Source of the DNA: Zanthoxylum bungeanum
Lineage: Eukaryota > Streptophyta > Magnoliopsida > Sapindales > Rutaceae
Assembly (NCBI GenBank): GCA_019454045.1
Contig: SKCR01026844.1
Location: 27,025-91,024, forward strand
Direction: 5' to 3'
Length of the DNA: 64,000 nucleotides
The notes beneath the pieces are model-generated. The model had not been told where the DNA came from and did no database searches. It saw only the letters and a program-made list of their open reading frames with translations. This document shows, one piece after another, positions 44,759 through 57,547 of the stretch. How positions within the stretch are numbered: position 1 is the stretch's first letter; each line of letters starts with the position of its first letter. The translations under genes were made by a program, and so were the position numbers.

Positions 44759-46577
44759 TGATGAGCGGAAAATATATCAATATTTACCGCCCACTTTACT
44801 TAATATTTTGTATAGTTTCTCGAGTTTTATGAACGTTTTGATGTGTTTTAGTTTATTTTATAGATAAAATAAAATCAAGAATTAATGGAATCAATCAGGA
44901 TGAAATATGGAACAAAGAATGGCAGAAACTGGACTTTACATTTGGATTTTGGAGGTTGGAAACTTGAAATGACGTTCTAACGAAGTACAATTTTGGAAAT
45001 TTCAACTTTTGCATAATTTTCATATTTTGGACATAACTGTTTATTCTAATATCGGATTGAGGTGATTCAAGTTCCAGATTAACGAATACTCAAAGATATA
45101 CAACTTTTAAGTTCATAGGAATTTCGAATTTTGAAGTTTTCATGACCGAAATTGATGAAATATATGAAATTATGTTATGTGTAATTACTAAAGTCATTAT
45201 CAAAAATTTAAAAAAAAAAAATAGAAAATGACAATTTATAATTTAAAATTGTCAAACTTTCATATTTGGTGGAGGATTTGGTGGAGAAATTGGTAGAAGC
45301 CTTTATATATGCCTATAAATACCAAGCCAAACTTTGTACATTTTTCATGCTTTCTTTGGGGGGTTTCTCCATGAAAACCTAAAAGAAAGTGTCTTGTATG
45401 TTTATTTAAGTTTTATTATATTTCTATTTATTTATTTAATACATTTTTGTGTGTTTTTAATTACATCATGAGTAGGTAATCTCTTTTTGTTGGAGTCTGG
45501 GGTGAAACTTTTAATATAACAATTTAGATTTATTTACTTAATTAAATAAGTAATTTGAATTAATTATTTAATAACTATATGACCGGTTTTACATTATTAG
45601 ACTTAGTTATCGCCTACATGGTTGGTTTATATGATTTTGTTAACGCCTATATGGTCGGTTGGACTTTCGACAAATGACATTCACCGCCTATATGGTTGGT
45701 TTTAATATAATTAATTCAAGAAATGATTAATTGATATGGGAGTAATCTATATTTGAAGTATTAAAAGTGAAACCCTAGCTCCAATATTTTCTTTTATTGT
45801 TGTAATTTTCTTTACTTTTTAATTTTCTGTTATGTTATTTTGTTTAATTATGCATTTTGTAATTTTAGTTATGTTTTGTAACTAAACATATTATCTATGG
45901 TAGTGATAAATACCACTATCAATGGTTTTATAAGTTAAGTTACTTTGTGTTTTGTTGATGTTTTGGTTTATTTATTGAGTCTAGTTCTTATTGTGTCTTG
46001 TTGAATTGGCCATCAATAAGATTGATTAGGTAAACTTAAAATGAACTTGGAAAAGAGATTTTAGGTTTAGCCATAGACTCAATAACACACGATCTCACTT
46101 AGGGGGATTTCTCTCCAGGATAAGAATATACATGTAGGGCAGGTGTAACCACAATTGGAACTTGAACTTAATGAATTTGGAGTTTCTTAATTAACATAGG
46201 AAGATAATTAATTAAGTAACTTTGAATATTTTCATCTGACCATCGGAAGAGGATTATGAATACATTTGTGTTCTAGGTTAATAAACTAGCACATTGCACA
46301 TGCATAAGGTAATCAACTAATCTTTAGTAAAATATTGGTAGGATTCACAACCCTGGATATTTGTATATCAGTGTTAATTTTGAAATCAACCTTAGTTTTA
46401 TTTACTTGTTTGTTTTAGGTAAATTCACCACCCAACCAACAATCAATTTAGATACTTGTAGAAATTTAACTTCAATAAATTAATAGCATAGGAATTAAGT
46501 CCTTGTGGGATCGATATATTTTATACTACTTGAAAGATACGTGCGCTTGCGTAACTTGTGTGATTTACCACCAATCA
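44759..46577 (+). repeat. G1 3' LTR (about 1,819 bp)
   Basis: Starts TGATGAGCGGAAAATATATC; ends near CTTGTGTGATTTACCACCAATCA by comparison with solo LTR G3. TATA box CCTATAAAT at 45312-45320. The ACCGCCTATATGG-type words lie at about 45570-45720. It retains all segments that the 5' LTR has lost. Confidence 0.88.
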
Positions 46578-46980
46578 CAAAACTGGGTAGGGTGAAGTCT
46601 CAAGGCTTCAATTCCTATTCGATCCACTCCTGGAATGGTGAGGTGGACATCCTTATTATTGTCAGGTCAACCAGATTTGTCGGGGTTTGCACCTGAATGC
46701 CTTTGATCCTCTTTACTATTGTCGCCACTAACTTTTCGTCGATAAATTCCTCTCTCTAGTGGACATCCATTTTGTTACCACTCGCATCCAGACTTTTGCC
46801 CTTATACTCATATTCCACCATTTTTCACGTCTGGCCCTGATTTTCGTAGCTTTCTACATCAGAATTTGCATCATCAATGTTAATGGGGCTCCTTCCCGGG
46901 GCCATTCATTGTGGTTTTCCTTTAGATGTCTCTCATTCCGGAGGTTTATTGAGCATAGGCTTTGAGCGTCTGATTCTCTT
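46578..46980 (-). pseudogene. Ty3-type gag, N-terminal part (other half of 4216-5055)
   Basis: Minus-strand reading gives EEFIDEKLVATIVKRIKGIQ, LTIIRMSTSPFQEWIE and, after two stops, DFTLPSF. In Ty3 gag this block stands directly before Y-x-G-x-x-D-P-x-x-HL, which is what begins on the far side of G1 at 5050. So G1 landed between these two gag blocks. Confidence 0.75.
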
Positions 46981-46984
46981 GTTG

Positions 46985-48254
46985 CATAATGACAAACTAA
47001 AAAACGGTTCTTTACTCCCAAGTATAAGAGTGTCGAAGTAATAAAATAACCCGGTAAGTCCGGGGTCGATCCACATGGAATAAATTTAATAGGATAAAAT
47101 AATAATTCAACTAATAAAATACTGGGGGTTAGGGGATCCACTCTTGATATTTCAAATATAAAATAATTTTTACTTTTTATAAAATATAAATTATAATTAT
47201 TTCCTAATCAATTTATTTCATAATTACCATGTATTAATTATTCCAACACATGTGATCTGTCCTATCAATAATTAGTCCCGCCAAAGTACTAAATATATCA
47301 AAACATATAAAACTAGCCATAAAGGCGGTGATATCATTTGTCCATAACAAGTCCAGTTAGGTACTCAATTATGTCAAATATATAAAACCATCCATATAGG
47401 CGGTAACAAAATTTGTCAATAATTAATCCAGATCTTTGATAGTCCACTCTCTCTTATTTATGGGATTCAAGTATTATCTATGTCAATCAGGGACTGGCTA
47501 CAGCTAGTCAAGAGTCCTCAATAAACTAGAAAGAGTGTGAATTTTATTTGAAAAATTATCACAATTTATAAAATATAATATAAATAAAAATTGTATATAT
47601 TTTCATACCAAGAGTTTCACCTTTTACCATAACATCTTATAAATTTATAAAATAAGATATAAATAAAAACACACATGATTTTATTAATAAAAGAAAAGGA
47701 AATTACAAAATAGATAAAATAAAATAAAACACACAAGATACTTACCTCAAATCTCCCGAAATGAGAAAATGAAATAACACCCGGACCGGAGGGAGCTCTC
47801 CATCGCCCCCCCCCCCCAAATTGCATTATTGCCATGCACCAAAAAAACTTTCGGTGGATGGCAATATATATATATAAAATCTCGGTGGGATCTCCTAAAT
47901 ATATTTTATATATATTATAATAATAAAACAATACATGTGTAGCTAAATAAAACATAAGCTCATTTTTTTTACAATATAAACAAAGTGAATATTTTCCAAG
48001 TCCGATTTGAATCTAGCTATCACGCTCTTTTTGGGTATTCTGGGTCCTGGAATTCAGATCTCATATTCATTTTTCCTGTTGAGTTTTTGAAGAAGTATTT
48101 TACCTACGCAATAAATAAAAATACACAATAAAAATATACAAAACATAAATTTATTATTATTTTATAAATATTCTAAACTAAGGGGATTAATGAAATTGCA
48201 AGTGTAAAATGATTAATTTTTCTTTTAATAAATATGTATTTTTAGTTTTCATCA
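46985..48254 (-). repeat. Athila-like 'G2' 3' LTR (minus strand)
   Basis: In minus sense it starts TGATGAAAACTAAAAATAC (48254) after a GTTGGGGTG polypurine end. It contains the ACCGCC...-type words (47320-47410) and a C13 tract (G13 in sense, about 47804-47817). The far end is fixed only to within ~15 bp. The TATA segment found in the sister LTR at about 50436 is missing here. Confidence 0.75.
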
Positions 48255-49595
48255 CACCCCAACTAGCTTATTACTAGTCCCTAGTAATTTGAGGACAAAT
48301 TTTAAAAAGGTAAATTCTTATCTAAATTAATAATTGTGTCTTTCTTTCTACATGATCAAGTAAGTAAATTATCCACTACTTTTTACCCTTCTTTCATTCA
48401 CACATAAAACAATGTATCAATCAATTCATTATGCCTATAATATTCACAGGTCTTGTTGAAAAGAGAGTAATATTTTATCCTAAAATTTTATTAGAGTTCA
48501 CACGTTTTGGCAATGAAAGTTTATTTATAAATACAAAATTAGTTTTTTTCTTTTAAAAAAAAATAATAATACACCTGCAATCCTTGTAACGAGCTTTAGG
48601 CCAATGACTCCCAAACCAGTTGCCTTTAGGACACTAGGTGTTAAGACACTCTTACAGACTTAATTACTTGGATCTCTGATGTTGAAAAGAAGAAGTGTTT
48701 GATTGTCCTTAAGCTTTCTTTTTAACCCATGTAATGAGCTTTAGGTCAGTGAATCCCAGACCAGTTGGACTTACGGCACTAAGTGTTAAAATACTCTTTC
48801 AGACTTAATTGCTCGAGTTAGAGAGGCTACGAAATCAAACTTATTCACACATAATTTTTTTACAAACTCAAGATCTATCATTTTACGCGAACAATCATTA
48901 CTTACTGAGGCAAGATGTTTAGTTACAAAGTAAAAGCATGGTTTTTTTTTGAATAAAAACAGAAATTCCACTATCTTTTGGTGCTACCTCCAACAAACTA
49001 GAGAACTGAATATTACAAAATTTTCACTTACAACCCATGTTCATATGTTACTGTATATGTTGATAATATCTGTCAAATGATCATATGAAGATCAAATTTA
49101 ATCAATATTATAGAGAGTTTATAAATTTAAATGATTCAAAAGGAAAGAAACAAAAATAACTTGTTACGAATTATATCAAAAATGAAAATAATTTTTTTAT
49201 TTCTTTACACACAAAATAAAATAATTTTTTTAAAAAATAAAAATAATAATAAAAACATTCTAGTCAATTATTCCCTCCCTAAGCAAATTGAGACATGTTC
49301 CCCAATATCTAAATAGGAAGAAGTAGAGTCTAGAAGACATTACTAGATTCATGTGGTATTGACAATTGAATCTAAAACACTGCTACTAAAAAGAAAGATT
49401 ATAGCTAAAAAACAAAAACTCAAAATCAAAATAGTAAATTGAAATGTAGTTGTTATTGTGACTCATAGCTTCCTCTGGTTTTACATCCAGTAATGACTTG
49501 AACACCCTCTAGGGGTCGAGGATATTTTCCCATCCAATTTTCTATAAATTGACAAACAGTATCTTTTGAAGTTAGATTCATGAGACTATAAGAGT
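48255..49595 (-). mobile_element. G2 internal remnant: 3' UTR and accessory ORF end
   Basis: Minus-strand homologue of the G1 3' UTR. The accessory-ORF C-terminus at 49595-49453 (NLTSKDTVCQFIENWMGKYP) is followed by a stop. From that stop to the conserved ATTGGGGAACATGTC word is about 120 bp, whereas G1 has about 1.3 kb there, occupied by the LOG insert. All of gag and pol is absent, so G2 is a deletion derivative. Confidence 0.7.
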
Positions 49596-49599
49596 GTCG

Positions 49600-50545
49600 A
49601 AGTATAAAAGTGTTCTTTACTCCCAAGTATAAGAGTGTCAAAGTAATAAAATACCCGATAAGTCTAAGTTCGATCCACAAAAAATAAATTTAATATGATG
49701 AAATAATAATTCAACTAATAAAATACTACGGTTAAGGGATCCATTCTTGATTTTTCAAATATAAAATAATTTTTACTTTTTATAAAATATAAAATATAAT
49801 TATTTCCTAATCAATTTATTTCCTAATTATCAGGTATTAATTATGTCAACACATGTGATTCGTCCTATCGATAATTAGTCATGCCAAGGTACTAAATATG
49901 CCAAATATATAAAATCAGTCATAAAGGTTGTGTTATTATTTGTCTATAACAAGTCCAGCTAGGTACTCAATTATGCCAAATATATAAAACTAGCCATACA
50001 TGCGGTAGCAAATTTGTCAATAATTAATCCAGATCTTTGATAGTCCATACTCTCTCATTTATGGGATTCAAGTATTATATGTGCTAATCGGAGACTGTCT
50101 ACAGCTAGTCAAGAGTCCTCAATAAACTAGAAAGAGTATGAATTTTATTTAGGAAATTATCACAATTTATAAAATATAATAAAAATAAAAATTATATATA
50201 TTTTCATACTAAGAGTTTCACCATTTACCCAAATATATTACAAATTTACAAAATAAGATATAAATAAAAACACTCATGATTTTATTAATAAAAGAAAAGG
50301 AAATTACAAAAGAAATAAAATAAAATAAAACACACAAGATACCTAAATCTCCAGAAATGGGAAAATGAAATAACACACGAAACAGAGGGGAGCTCTTCAT
50401 CCCCCCCCCCCAAATGAGGTGTTGGGCACCTCTTTTATAGGAGGTGCCTTGACACTTAATACAAAAAATATAAATTATATAATGTATTTGCAAAAAGCAA
50501 ACGCATTATTGTCATCCACCGAAAACACTTTTAGTGGATATATAT
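49600..50545 (-). repeat. G2 second LTR, partial (minus strand)
   Basis: Close match to 46985-47870: CTTTACTCCCAAGTATAAGAG, the TAGTCAAGAGTCCTCAATAA block, and a C-tract at about 50401. It has about 100 bp missing from the other copy that contain, in minus sense, TCCTATAAAAGAGG, a TATA box inside a hairpin of GGCACCTC/GAGGTGCC arms. The right end fades into a (CA)n microsatellite. Confidence 0.7.
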
Positions 50546-50583
50546 ATACACACACACAAACACACACACACACACACACACAC
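50541..50583. repeat. TA/CA microsatellite
   Basis: TATATATATACACACAC followed by a CA run with one AA interruption. Lies where the homology to the G2 LTR ends. Confidence 0.95.
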
Positions 50584-51456
50584 TACATTCTATATGAATG
50601 TAGGCACAACATGATGAACCCATAGGACTGGTGACTGCAGTGCTATTCCTATTCCGGGGCCAAGAATGCAGTGCTATTCCTGTTCCAGGTCCATGTCTCT
50701 CAAAATACAGCATTGGCTAACCAAAAAAAAGGTCCGACAAAACCTAGAGAGTGGGGGTGAGTCCTAAAGAACTTAGTGAGTGGAGTTATAAAATCAGAAA
50801 ACAAACAGTATTAAAAATACTCATTTTCAATGCAATAACTTTCTAAATTCTTAAATCATAAACCAGAATTTTCCTTTTTAAAACTTTTGAAATCGATTAA
50901 GAAAACATCATTATCATTATCAGAAATATCATCGGTCAATCTATACAAAATCCTGTGGCCTTGGGGAGTTGTACGCACAGTCCTCCAAGCCACTAACTAG
51001 ACAACAATGGTGCTATCAGTGCCACCAACTTGTCTTTGAAATATCCGGTCTAGGGGCGTTGTACCTACAGTCCCCCTAGTCCAATACCAAGGATCTAGAG
51101 GCATCTGTCATCTCTAGTCCTGTATCATGTGTGCACACGTCTATATCCGGTATCAATATCGATACCCATCAATGCCATGTCCGTCAATTCCATGTCTATA
51201 TCAAGTAACATCTGATGTGGATTTTTCCCTCATGCCTCCAAAATCATAATCCATGTACCAGAAATCATTTTCATCATGAAAGCATTTATCAAAAACCAAG
51301 CTTTATCAAAGATTAAATCATATTTCTCATTCACACGAACCATCATTTTAAGTAAAATAATTAAATCAATGATCTGCAAAATCATAGCACAAAATACATT
51401 CAAAATTCTGAAATAAGTAATCCACTCACAATGCTAAGGCAAGTCGGGTGTGGTAT
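50584..51456. other. unassigned repeat-like DNA (left target of A3)
   Basis: No gene. GGGGAGTTGTACGCACAGTCC-like and GGGGCGTTGTACCTACAGTCC-like words recur 90 bp apart (50963, 51053). A GTGCTATTCCT word is repeated at about 50637 and 50670. The sequence continues on the far side of A3 at 63281. Confidence 0.45.
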
Positions 51457-53332
51457 TGTTGGACAACTATGACCCATAGCGTCACTATTTGTAAAAGACA
51501 TTGTGGTTTTTGTACAAATTAACTATGTGACAATGGAAATTACATTTTATCATTTTGTAATTTAATTACTTTAATATATAAATGGTAAAAGTCCTTTTGA
51601 TTAGTTCCGGATTACAAGATATGAGACAGTATCAATCCATATCGGTTTAATCATTAAATATCCTTAGTCATAGTTTATCAAGATTGGACATCGATAATAT
51701 GGAATAAACTAGTATTACACTTGTGCGCGTTATGGAAGCATAACATCATAGTTCTCATATATTTAAGTATTTGATACTTATGCAAGTGTGATAGGAGGTT
51801 GTGTTCACCGATGGTACGGAAGCAGCTTCGCTCTGGATAGACCCCGCAGAATTCCATTAGTAGTATGACTATGTGTCTATGGGAATCCGCATCAGGGTAG
51901 GTGTATTTGGTCTTAACCTGAGACTTGCATGGCTAGTACTTGCGACAATCAATACGCTTCGGTTTTGGTGGTTCAGGATTTTAACAAGTTTTGTGTACGC
52001 CTCTTCTGGGTTTATTAAGAATCATAATGTATGGGATGTGATGTCAAGACGGAAGTATCACTTCAGTCAAATGGAGATGATGATCACGCAGGGATATAGA
52101 AATGGTTCTCTAATGTGTTACAACCATCGGAATAATATGGCAATGTCATGATTATCCGATTAAAGAGACTAGATGCTTGTGATCCGATAAATACTTCGTA
52201 CGAGGCAGACATTATTCCAGCCCCAGGCCTAGCATGTGACATCCGATACTGGATCGCAATACTACGCCTGACAAAGATTATATATTCCATTAAGAATATT
52301 TCTGGAGAATTGGGTAGGCACGGTGCTTTGCTAGATGCCAACCATGTCTCGTAAATCGGTAAAAATATGGTACGAGGTACGTACGTGTTCGGATAGTCCG
52401 ACAACTGGATTTACTGCTAAAATGTAGTACCGATGACGTATGATTCGAATTTAATTAATCTATGAGTAATTACGGAGAGATTTTATCTAGGATAAAATAC
52501 TATTTGAAGAGATAGAATGATTAATTCGGAATTAATTGATAAAATAAATATTCGATATATTAAACGAAATTATATTTCGACGCGGAATTAAAATTGGATT
52601 TTTATTCGGGCAAACGAATTAATTTAGAATTAATTCGCGAGCAACATGAATAGTAATTTTGTTTGGCATAATTATTTAATTTAATTTTATTTAATTATGT
52701 CGCAACGGAAAATTTATTAATTCGGAATTAGCGAACCCGAGCCCGGGATGTGTTGTGGGCCCACTCCGATTTTGAATCAAGTGGGGCCCACTTGTCACAT
52801 CACCAGTCACATCACTTGTTATTTTGTTTCACCTTTTTTGTGATGGAATTTGGTGAGAAAGATGATGACTTTCTCAAAACTCAAGTTTGATTTGTTGTTG
52901 ACATATACCAACTTTGGTATATCATTATTTAATTTTGAAATTAAGAACACAAGTTAACAAAATCAAATTGCTCATATTCTCTCTCATTCACGGTTTCAAC
53001 AAAGAAAAACACTATCCCTCTCTTTTGCTCTCATTGTCGAGAGTTGCAGGGAAGAAGATAGAAAATTATTGTAAATTTTCTAAGTGCTAGTACACATAAG
53101 GAATCATCCAAGGTAATAGGGAAACCATCCCAAAAGCTTGGAATCAAAGATCAAGGCTTGGAGCTTGGAGATCAACATTCAAAGAGGAGCTTGGAGACTT
53201 CTTAAAGCCAAAGGTTTTGTGTTCAACACCTCCAAAATCCTATCAAAGTAAGTATGATTCTGCCATTTTTATTTGTGTATTCACTTGATTTCATAGCTTA
53301 AATTGATCTTGGGACTATTTAGAAACCCAACA
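51457..53332 (+). repeat. A3 5' LTR (1,876 bp)
   Basis: TGTTGGACAACTATGACCC ... AGAAACCCAACA. TATA box at 51575-51583, LTR ORF at 51873-52151, hairpin array at about 52455-52790 (first unit decayed), donor-like GTAAGTATG at 53248. Confidence 0.92.
52455..52790 (+). repeat. micro-hairpin array in A3 5' LTR
   Basis: Same series as in A1. The unit TTTTATC-TAG-GATAAAA keeps the T-A pair form. The CGAATTAATT arm with loop TAG (near 52615) is a perfect 10-bp pair here. The first unit is broken by point changes. Confidence 0.8.
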
Positions 53333-55486
53333 ATGGTATCAGAGCCTAATTTGAGCATGAAATTGATTAGGGTTTATATACTAAAATTTGGGTAAATTTT
53401 GATTTGAGCATGATTTAACCAAATTGTTTGTTTGAGCATGCTTGTATATGGATGACTTAGAGTTATATATGATCAATTTGACGAAAATTGAATTGGATTA
53501 ATTTTCCCCAATTCTTTGGCTTGGCCGAATGTAACTAGTGCCCTAATGTCATGGTGTTTTTTTATTTAAGACCATTGGATGTGTTTAAAGACTTGGGAAA
53601 TAATGATTTGAGATTCAATCGGATTGAAATCGGAATCGGACAAAAAAAACCCTACAAATGTCGTGAGCATCAAAGTATGAAATGAGATGATTTTTGATTC
53701 AATAATGTGGACATGTATTGATGATGAATAAGCATGATTAATTAAGTATATTGATATTTCGGAAATATTAATTTAGATAATAATTAATGTTATACACTTT
53801 AATTAATTAAATCATGATATTTGGAATATTAAAATTTAATTAGTTGGATTTAATTTAGAATTAGGCTTTAAATGTTGTATTTGGGCCTAATGGGCTTGGT
53901 TGGGCCAAGTTGGTTTAGGACAGTTGGATTGGATCCAAATTGGGCCTAAACCATTCCATTAAGTCAAAATATAACAAATGGACCTTTTAATATTTAATTG
54001 GCCCTAATGGGCCTAAATTGGTTTCTTAGCAAATAGGTGATTCCTTAATTGGGCTTTGGTATTTGGGTTTGACTCATATTAACCAAAGTCCATGCCTTAA
54101 GAAATTAATTGAAAGCCCATTACACTTTAATTAAACGACGTTGGATGTTAATTGGGCTTTGGGACCCATTAAGATTAGATTTGGAATCTAAATCGTAAAG
54201 GTGCATTAAAAAGTGTAGTTATTTAATTTGGAATTAAATATAGAATTAGTATTGAATACAAATTAAATTAGATTTAAATTGTAGTTCGATATAATTCAAG
54301 AATTCGTACTTCGAGTACTTATTCTCAAACGAGTTGGACTCGCGCAAATCAAATCGTTGTTGAACATTGGATGATCACTTAATTCAAAGATTAATTAATT
54401 GGATTAGATTGATTGAATAACATGCTTTGTGCGAATACATGGATATGTTGAATGAATAATGTCTATCAGATTGAAATTAGAAGGGAAAAGGTAATTTTGG
54501 AAATTATTGTAAATTAGAATTTATTAAATTGGACCTGCGTGTCAAGCCTTATCTCTCAATTCTTTGTCTTTCTCTTCTCACCTAATTCCCTTCATTGTAA
54601 ATGAGGTTTCTTTAATTGTACTATGTAATTGGGTAGAAGTTAGAATAGTGCTAGCTGGGGAGAGGAAATTGAGTGATTTGTTCTAGGAATAATTTGTGAG
54701 ATATCCATCCGCATATCATTATTAATTTATTTACCGCGCCTTATTATACTTTTAGAATTCATGCTTAAGGGTGTATGATGAAACCTAACAAAGATAATAA
54801 ATTGGTTGCCAATTTACCAAAAAAAACCCTCAACAAATATTAAGCGTTTTCCTTCCATTGAGTGATTCTTACTCAAGATCCAAGATTGGCACTGGTTTGT
54901 TGGCCAAAGTCAAGACCTTTGTCCATCGCGGATGTGTTTGAATCATGAAGGCTTTATTGCATATCGTATGTCTTGTCCAAGTTGTGATTTGTTGGCCAAA
55001 GTTAAGATCACTTCTTGTCCATCAACATCGATTACGAAGCTTTCCAAAGTCAATGAGTCCCGCTTAACTGGAATCATTAAGCTTGTTGTGCCAAAGCCAA
55101 TGCTTAGTTGATTCAGAGGAAAAATGTTAGGAAAATATATTGGATATATTGGCATATATATTGTATATATATTTCGGACTTGGAGGTCCACCTACCGGAT
55201 CTAGAAATTGGAAGAGATCCAATTGATCTTAGAGATCTACCTAGTTAAATATCATAGAGCTTGTTGGCCAAAGTCAAGGTTGTGTGTTATTTAACGAGAT
55301 CCTAGCCCACTAGGAAACTAGGTTTCCCGAGTACTCAACAGAGGGTTAGAGGCTCGCCGAAAAATAGTGGGAGGCTAGTATTGAATTTGCAAATTCGTTC
55401 AAATACTTAGCTTCACGCGCTTTCAAATTATTTCGTCAATTATTTTTATTAGTTGGACTAATATATTATTATTTTTCTTATAACAG
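53248..55486 (+). other. putative leader intron of A3 (2,239 nt)
   Basis: Donor-like GTAAGTATG (53248), acceptor-like TTTTCTTATAACAG ending at 55486, branch-like GGACTAATAT 25 nt before. The gag ATG at 55539 is 53 nt downstream, the same spacing as in A1 and A2. Contains the primer-binding site, the TGGGCY-rich block (about 53860-54180) and the four GTTGGCCAAAGTCAAG-like words (54896-55280). Confidence 0.55.
53334..53346 (+). other. primer-binding site of A3
   Basis: TGGTATCAGAGCC, an exact initiator-methionine tRNA primer site, one base after the LTR. Confidence 0.92.
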
Positions 55487-55538
55487 TTAGACTGTACCCA
55501 TACATTGTTAATTGGATAGTTTGACTATCACAGTTAAA

Positions 55539-56395
55539 ATGACGGGAAAGAACAGTGTCAAAGACATTATCATGGGCGAGAATGTCTTCAATGGCACGAA
55601 CTACTCTGACTGGGAAATGAATCTCAGGATTGTCCTGGGATCCGAGAAGTTGATCTATACGATAGAGAGACCTCTAGGGCCTAAGCCTGGACCTGATCAG
55701 TTGCTTGAGCTAGAGCTTTGGAAGACTCATAACGATGACAACTCTACTGCTCAGTCCATTATGCTTACTGCTATGACTCAACAATTCCGTCGACAGAACA
55801 AGGGATTGGATCCCTATAACATGTTGGCAAAGTTACATGATCTTCACCGATCTAATATTAGATCACAAAGATATAAGTTGCAGAAGAAGCTCTTCCGCGC
55901 TCGCATGTCAGAGGGTACATCTGTTAAACACCATGTGTCACAGATGATTCTGACATCGAGCAGCTGGCTCAGATGGGCATTGTCTTCGAGGCTGAGACTT
56001 CGATAGATTTGATCTTGCAGCCTCTCCCCGACACTTGGAGTGGGTTCATCATGAACTATAATATGTTGAACCAAGATGATACTCTTGTAGAGTTAATGTC
56101 CATTATGAAATAAGCTGAAAATGAGCTTCTAAAGGGTAAAAAGTACGAGGCGCACTTCGCTTCGACATCTCAGACTCCGAGGCTTGGCCCAAGGCTACTG
56201 GAGGTGTGAAGAAGAAGAAGCATAAGAAGAATGGTAAGACCAAATCGTCAAAGGGTTCTGGGAACCTAAGGATAAATCCCAAGATATATGTCTACAGTGC
56301 GGGAAGTGGGGTCACTGGAAGCGTGACTACCGCGAGTACAAGGCGCACATGAAGGAAATCAAAGCGGGCAAGGCACCTGCTTCATGTATGTTTGT
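55539..56395 (+). pseudogene. copia A3 gag
   Basis: ATG at 55539 opens a frame to 56006 with GTNYSDWEMNLRIVLGSEKL and LHDLHRSNIRSQRYKLQKKL. After a frameshift near 55950, AETSIDLILQ and LPDTWSGF are read in another frame. The zinc knuckle (about 56289-56330) has CLQCGKWGHWKRDY: the last Cys has become Tyr. A1 and A3 therefore lost the finger in different ways. Confidence 0.9.
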
Positions 56396-57547
56396 TATAA
56401 AAATAAACATGTCTATTACTAGTTTTAAAAATTGGATTTTTGATTCTGGTTGTGGTACTCACATATGTACTGATGTGTAGGATCTGCAGATTAGAAAGAG
56501 TCTCACCTTAGGGGAGATTAATCTACGCGTCGGAAATGGGACATGAGTTGCCATTTTGGCCGTTGGCACTTATGTTTTATAACTGCCATCGGGGCATGCA
56601 CTTGAACTTATAAACTGTTATTTTGTACCTAGTTTGACTAGGAATATTAGTTCTGTATCTATGTTAGCCCAATACGGGTATATTTTTGTATTTAGAAACA
56701 CTGGGTGTTTTATGTATAAAAATAATATGGAAATTTGCACTGCTGATGCAAATAATGGTCTTTATATTTTGAATATAATCAATCTCAAACATATATTGTA
56801 ACAAACAAAAGGCTTAAAGTAAGTAACAAAGATGAAACTTATATGTGGCATTATCGTCTGGGACACATAAACAAGACATGTATGTCCACACTTTCGAAGA
56901 GTGGGTACTTGGATGGATTTGATACTAATACATATGACGTCTGTAAATCTTGTTTATTATGCAAAATGCCTAAACCACCTTTTAGCGGAAAGGGTGCACG
57001 TGCCACCGAACTGTTAGCCCTCGTTCATAGTGACGTATGTGGGCCCATGTCTAGTCAGGTTAGACGTGGATATGAATACTTCGTAACCTTTACGGATGAT
57101 GCATCACATTATGGTTATGTGTATCTTATGAGACACAAGTCGGAAACCTTTGAGAAATTCAAAGAGTTTCGACACGAAGTTGAAAAATAAACTGGCAAAA
57201 GTATTAAGACATTATGGTCGGACCGTGGTGGCTAATACTTGAGCAATTAGTTTCTTGATTACTTGAAAGAATAAGGTATTCTTTCATAGTGGACTCCTCC
57301 AGGAACACCGTAATTAAACGGTGTGTCCGAACGGAGAAACTGAACTTTATTGGACATGGTAAGGTCTATAATGAGTCGCACAGAGCTACCTATTTCCTTC
57401 TGGGGATATGCATTGAACAGTGCAATACTTATTTTGAATAAGGTTCCGTCAAAGTCTGTTTAACGGACTTCGTATGAGATATGGACAGGAAAGAAGCCGG
57501 GTTTCTCATTCCTGAAGATTTGGGGTTGCTGGGCATACGTCAAACGT
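56396..57547 (+). pseudogene. copia A3 protease and integrase
   Basis: Protease NWIFDSGCGTHIC around 56435-56473, then TAG at about 56478. The pre-integrase/zinc region and core start are in frame 56843-57190: MWHYRLGHINKT, CKSCLLCKMPKPPF, HSDVCGPMSSQ, FTDDASHYGYVYLMRH. Beyond, SDRGG and GVSERRN with the third catalytic Glu retained. Stops at 57188, 57232, 57248, 57271, 57311 (same codon as A1's 18373) and 57461. Confidence 0.9.

Larger units (their letters stand above)
5056..46577 (+). mobile_element. Athila-like Ty3 LTR retrotransposon 'G1', heavily nested into
   Basis: G1 begins TGATGAGCGG (5056) and its 3' LTR begins with the same word at 44759 after a polypurine tract ending GGTTTGGGTG. 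Order: 5' LTR (interrupted and deleted), gag fragment, gag/protease, reverse transcriptase, RNase H, integrase, accessory ORF, LOG-like insert, 3' UTR, 3' LTR. Athila hallmarks are the gag-protease linker ENQLGQLA ... ITLKSG, the DLGASINLM protease core and the FMDD polymerase motif. It split a minus-strand gag gene; flanking words CATAG (left) and CAAAA (right) are at best a decayed target duplication. Copia A2 and B and two MITEs are inserted in it. Every gene is broken. Confidence 0.85.

Noticed and set aside
50419..50625. ORF ending in a His/Thr repeat
   Set aside because: Translation of the CA microsatellite.
53334..53346. a tRNA gene
   Set aside because: Only the 13-nt primer-binding complement is present, with no cloverleaf.
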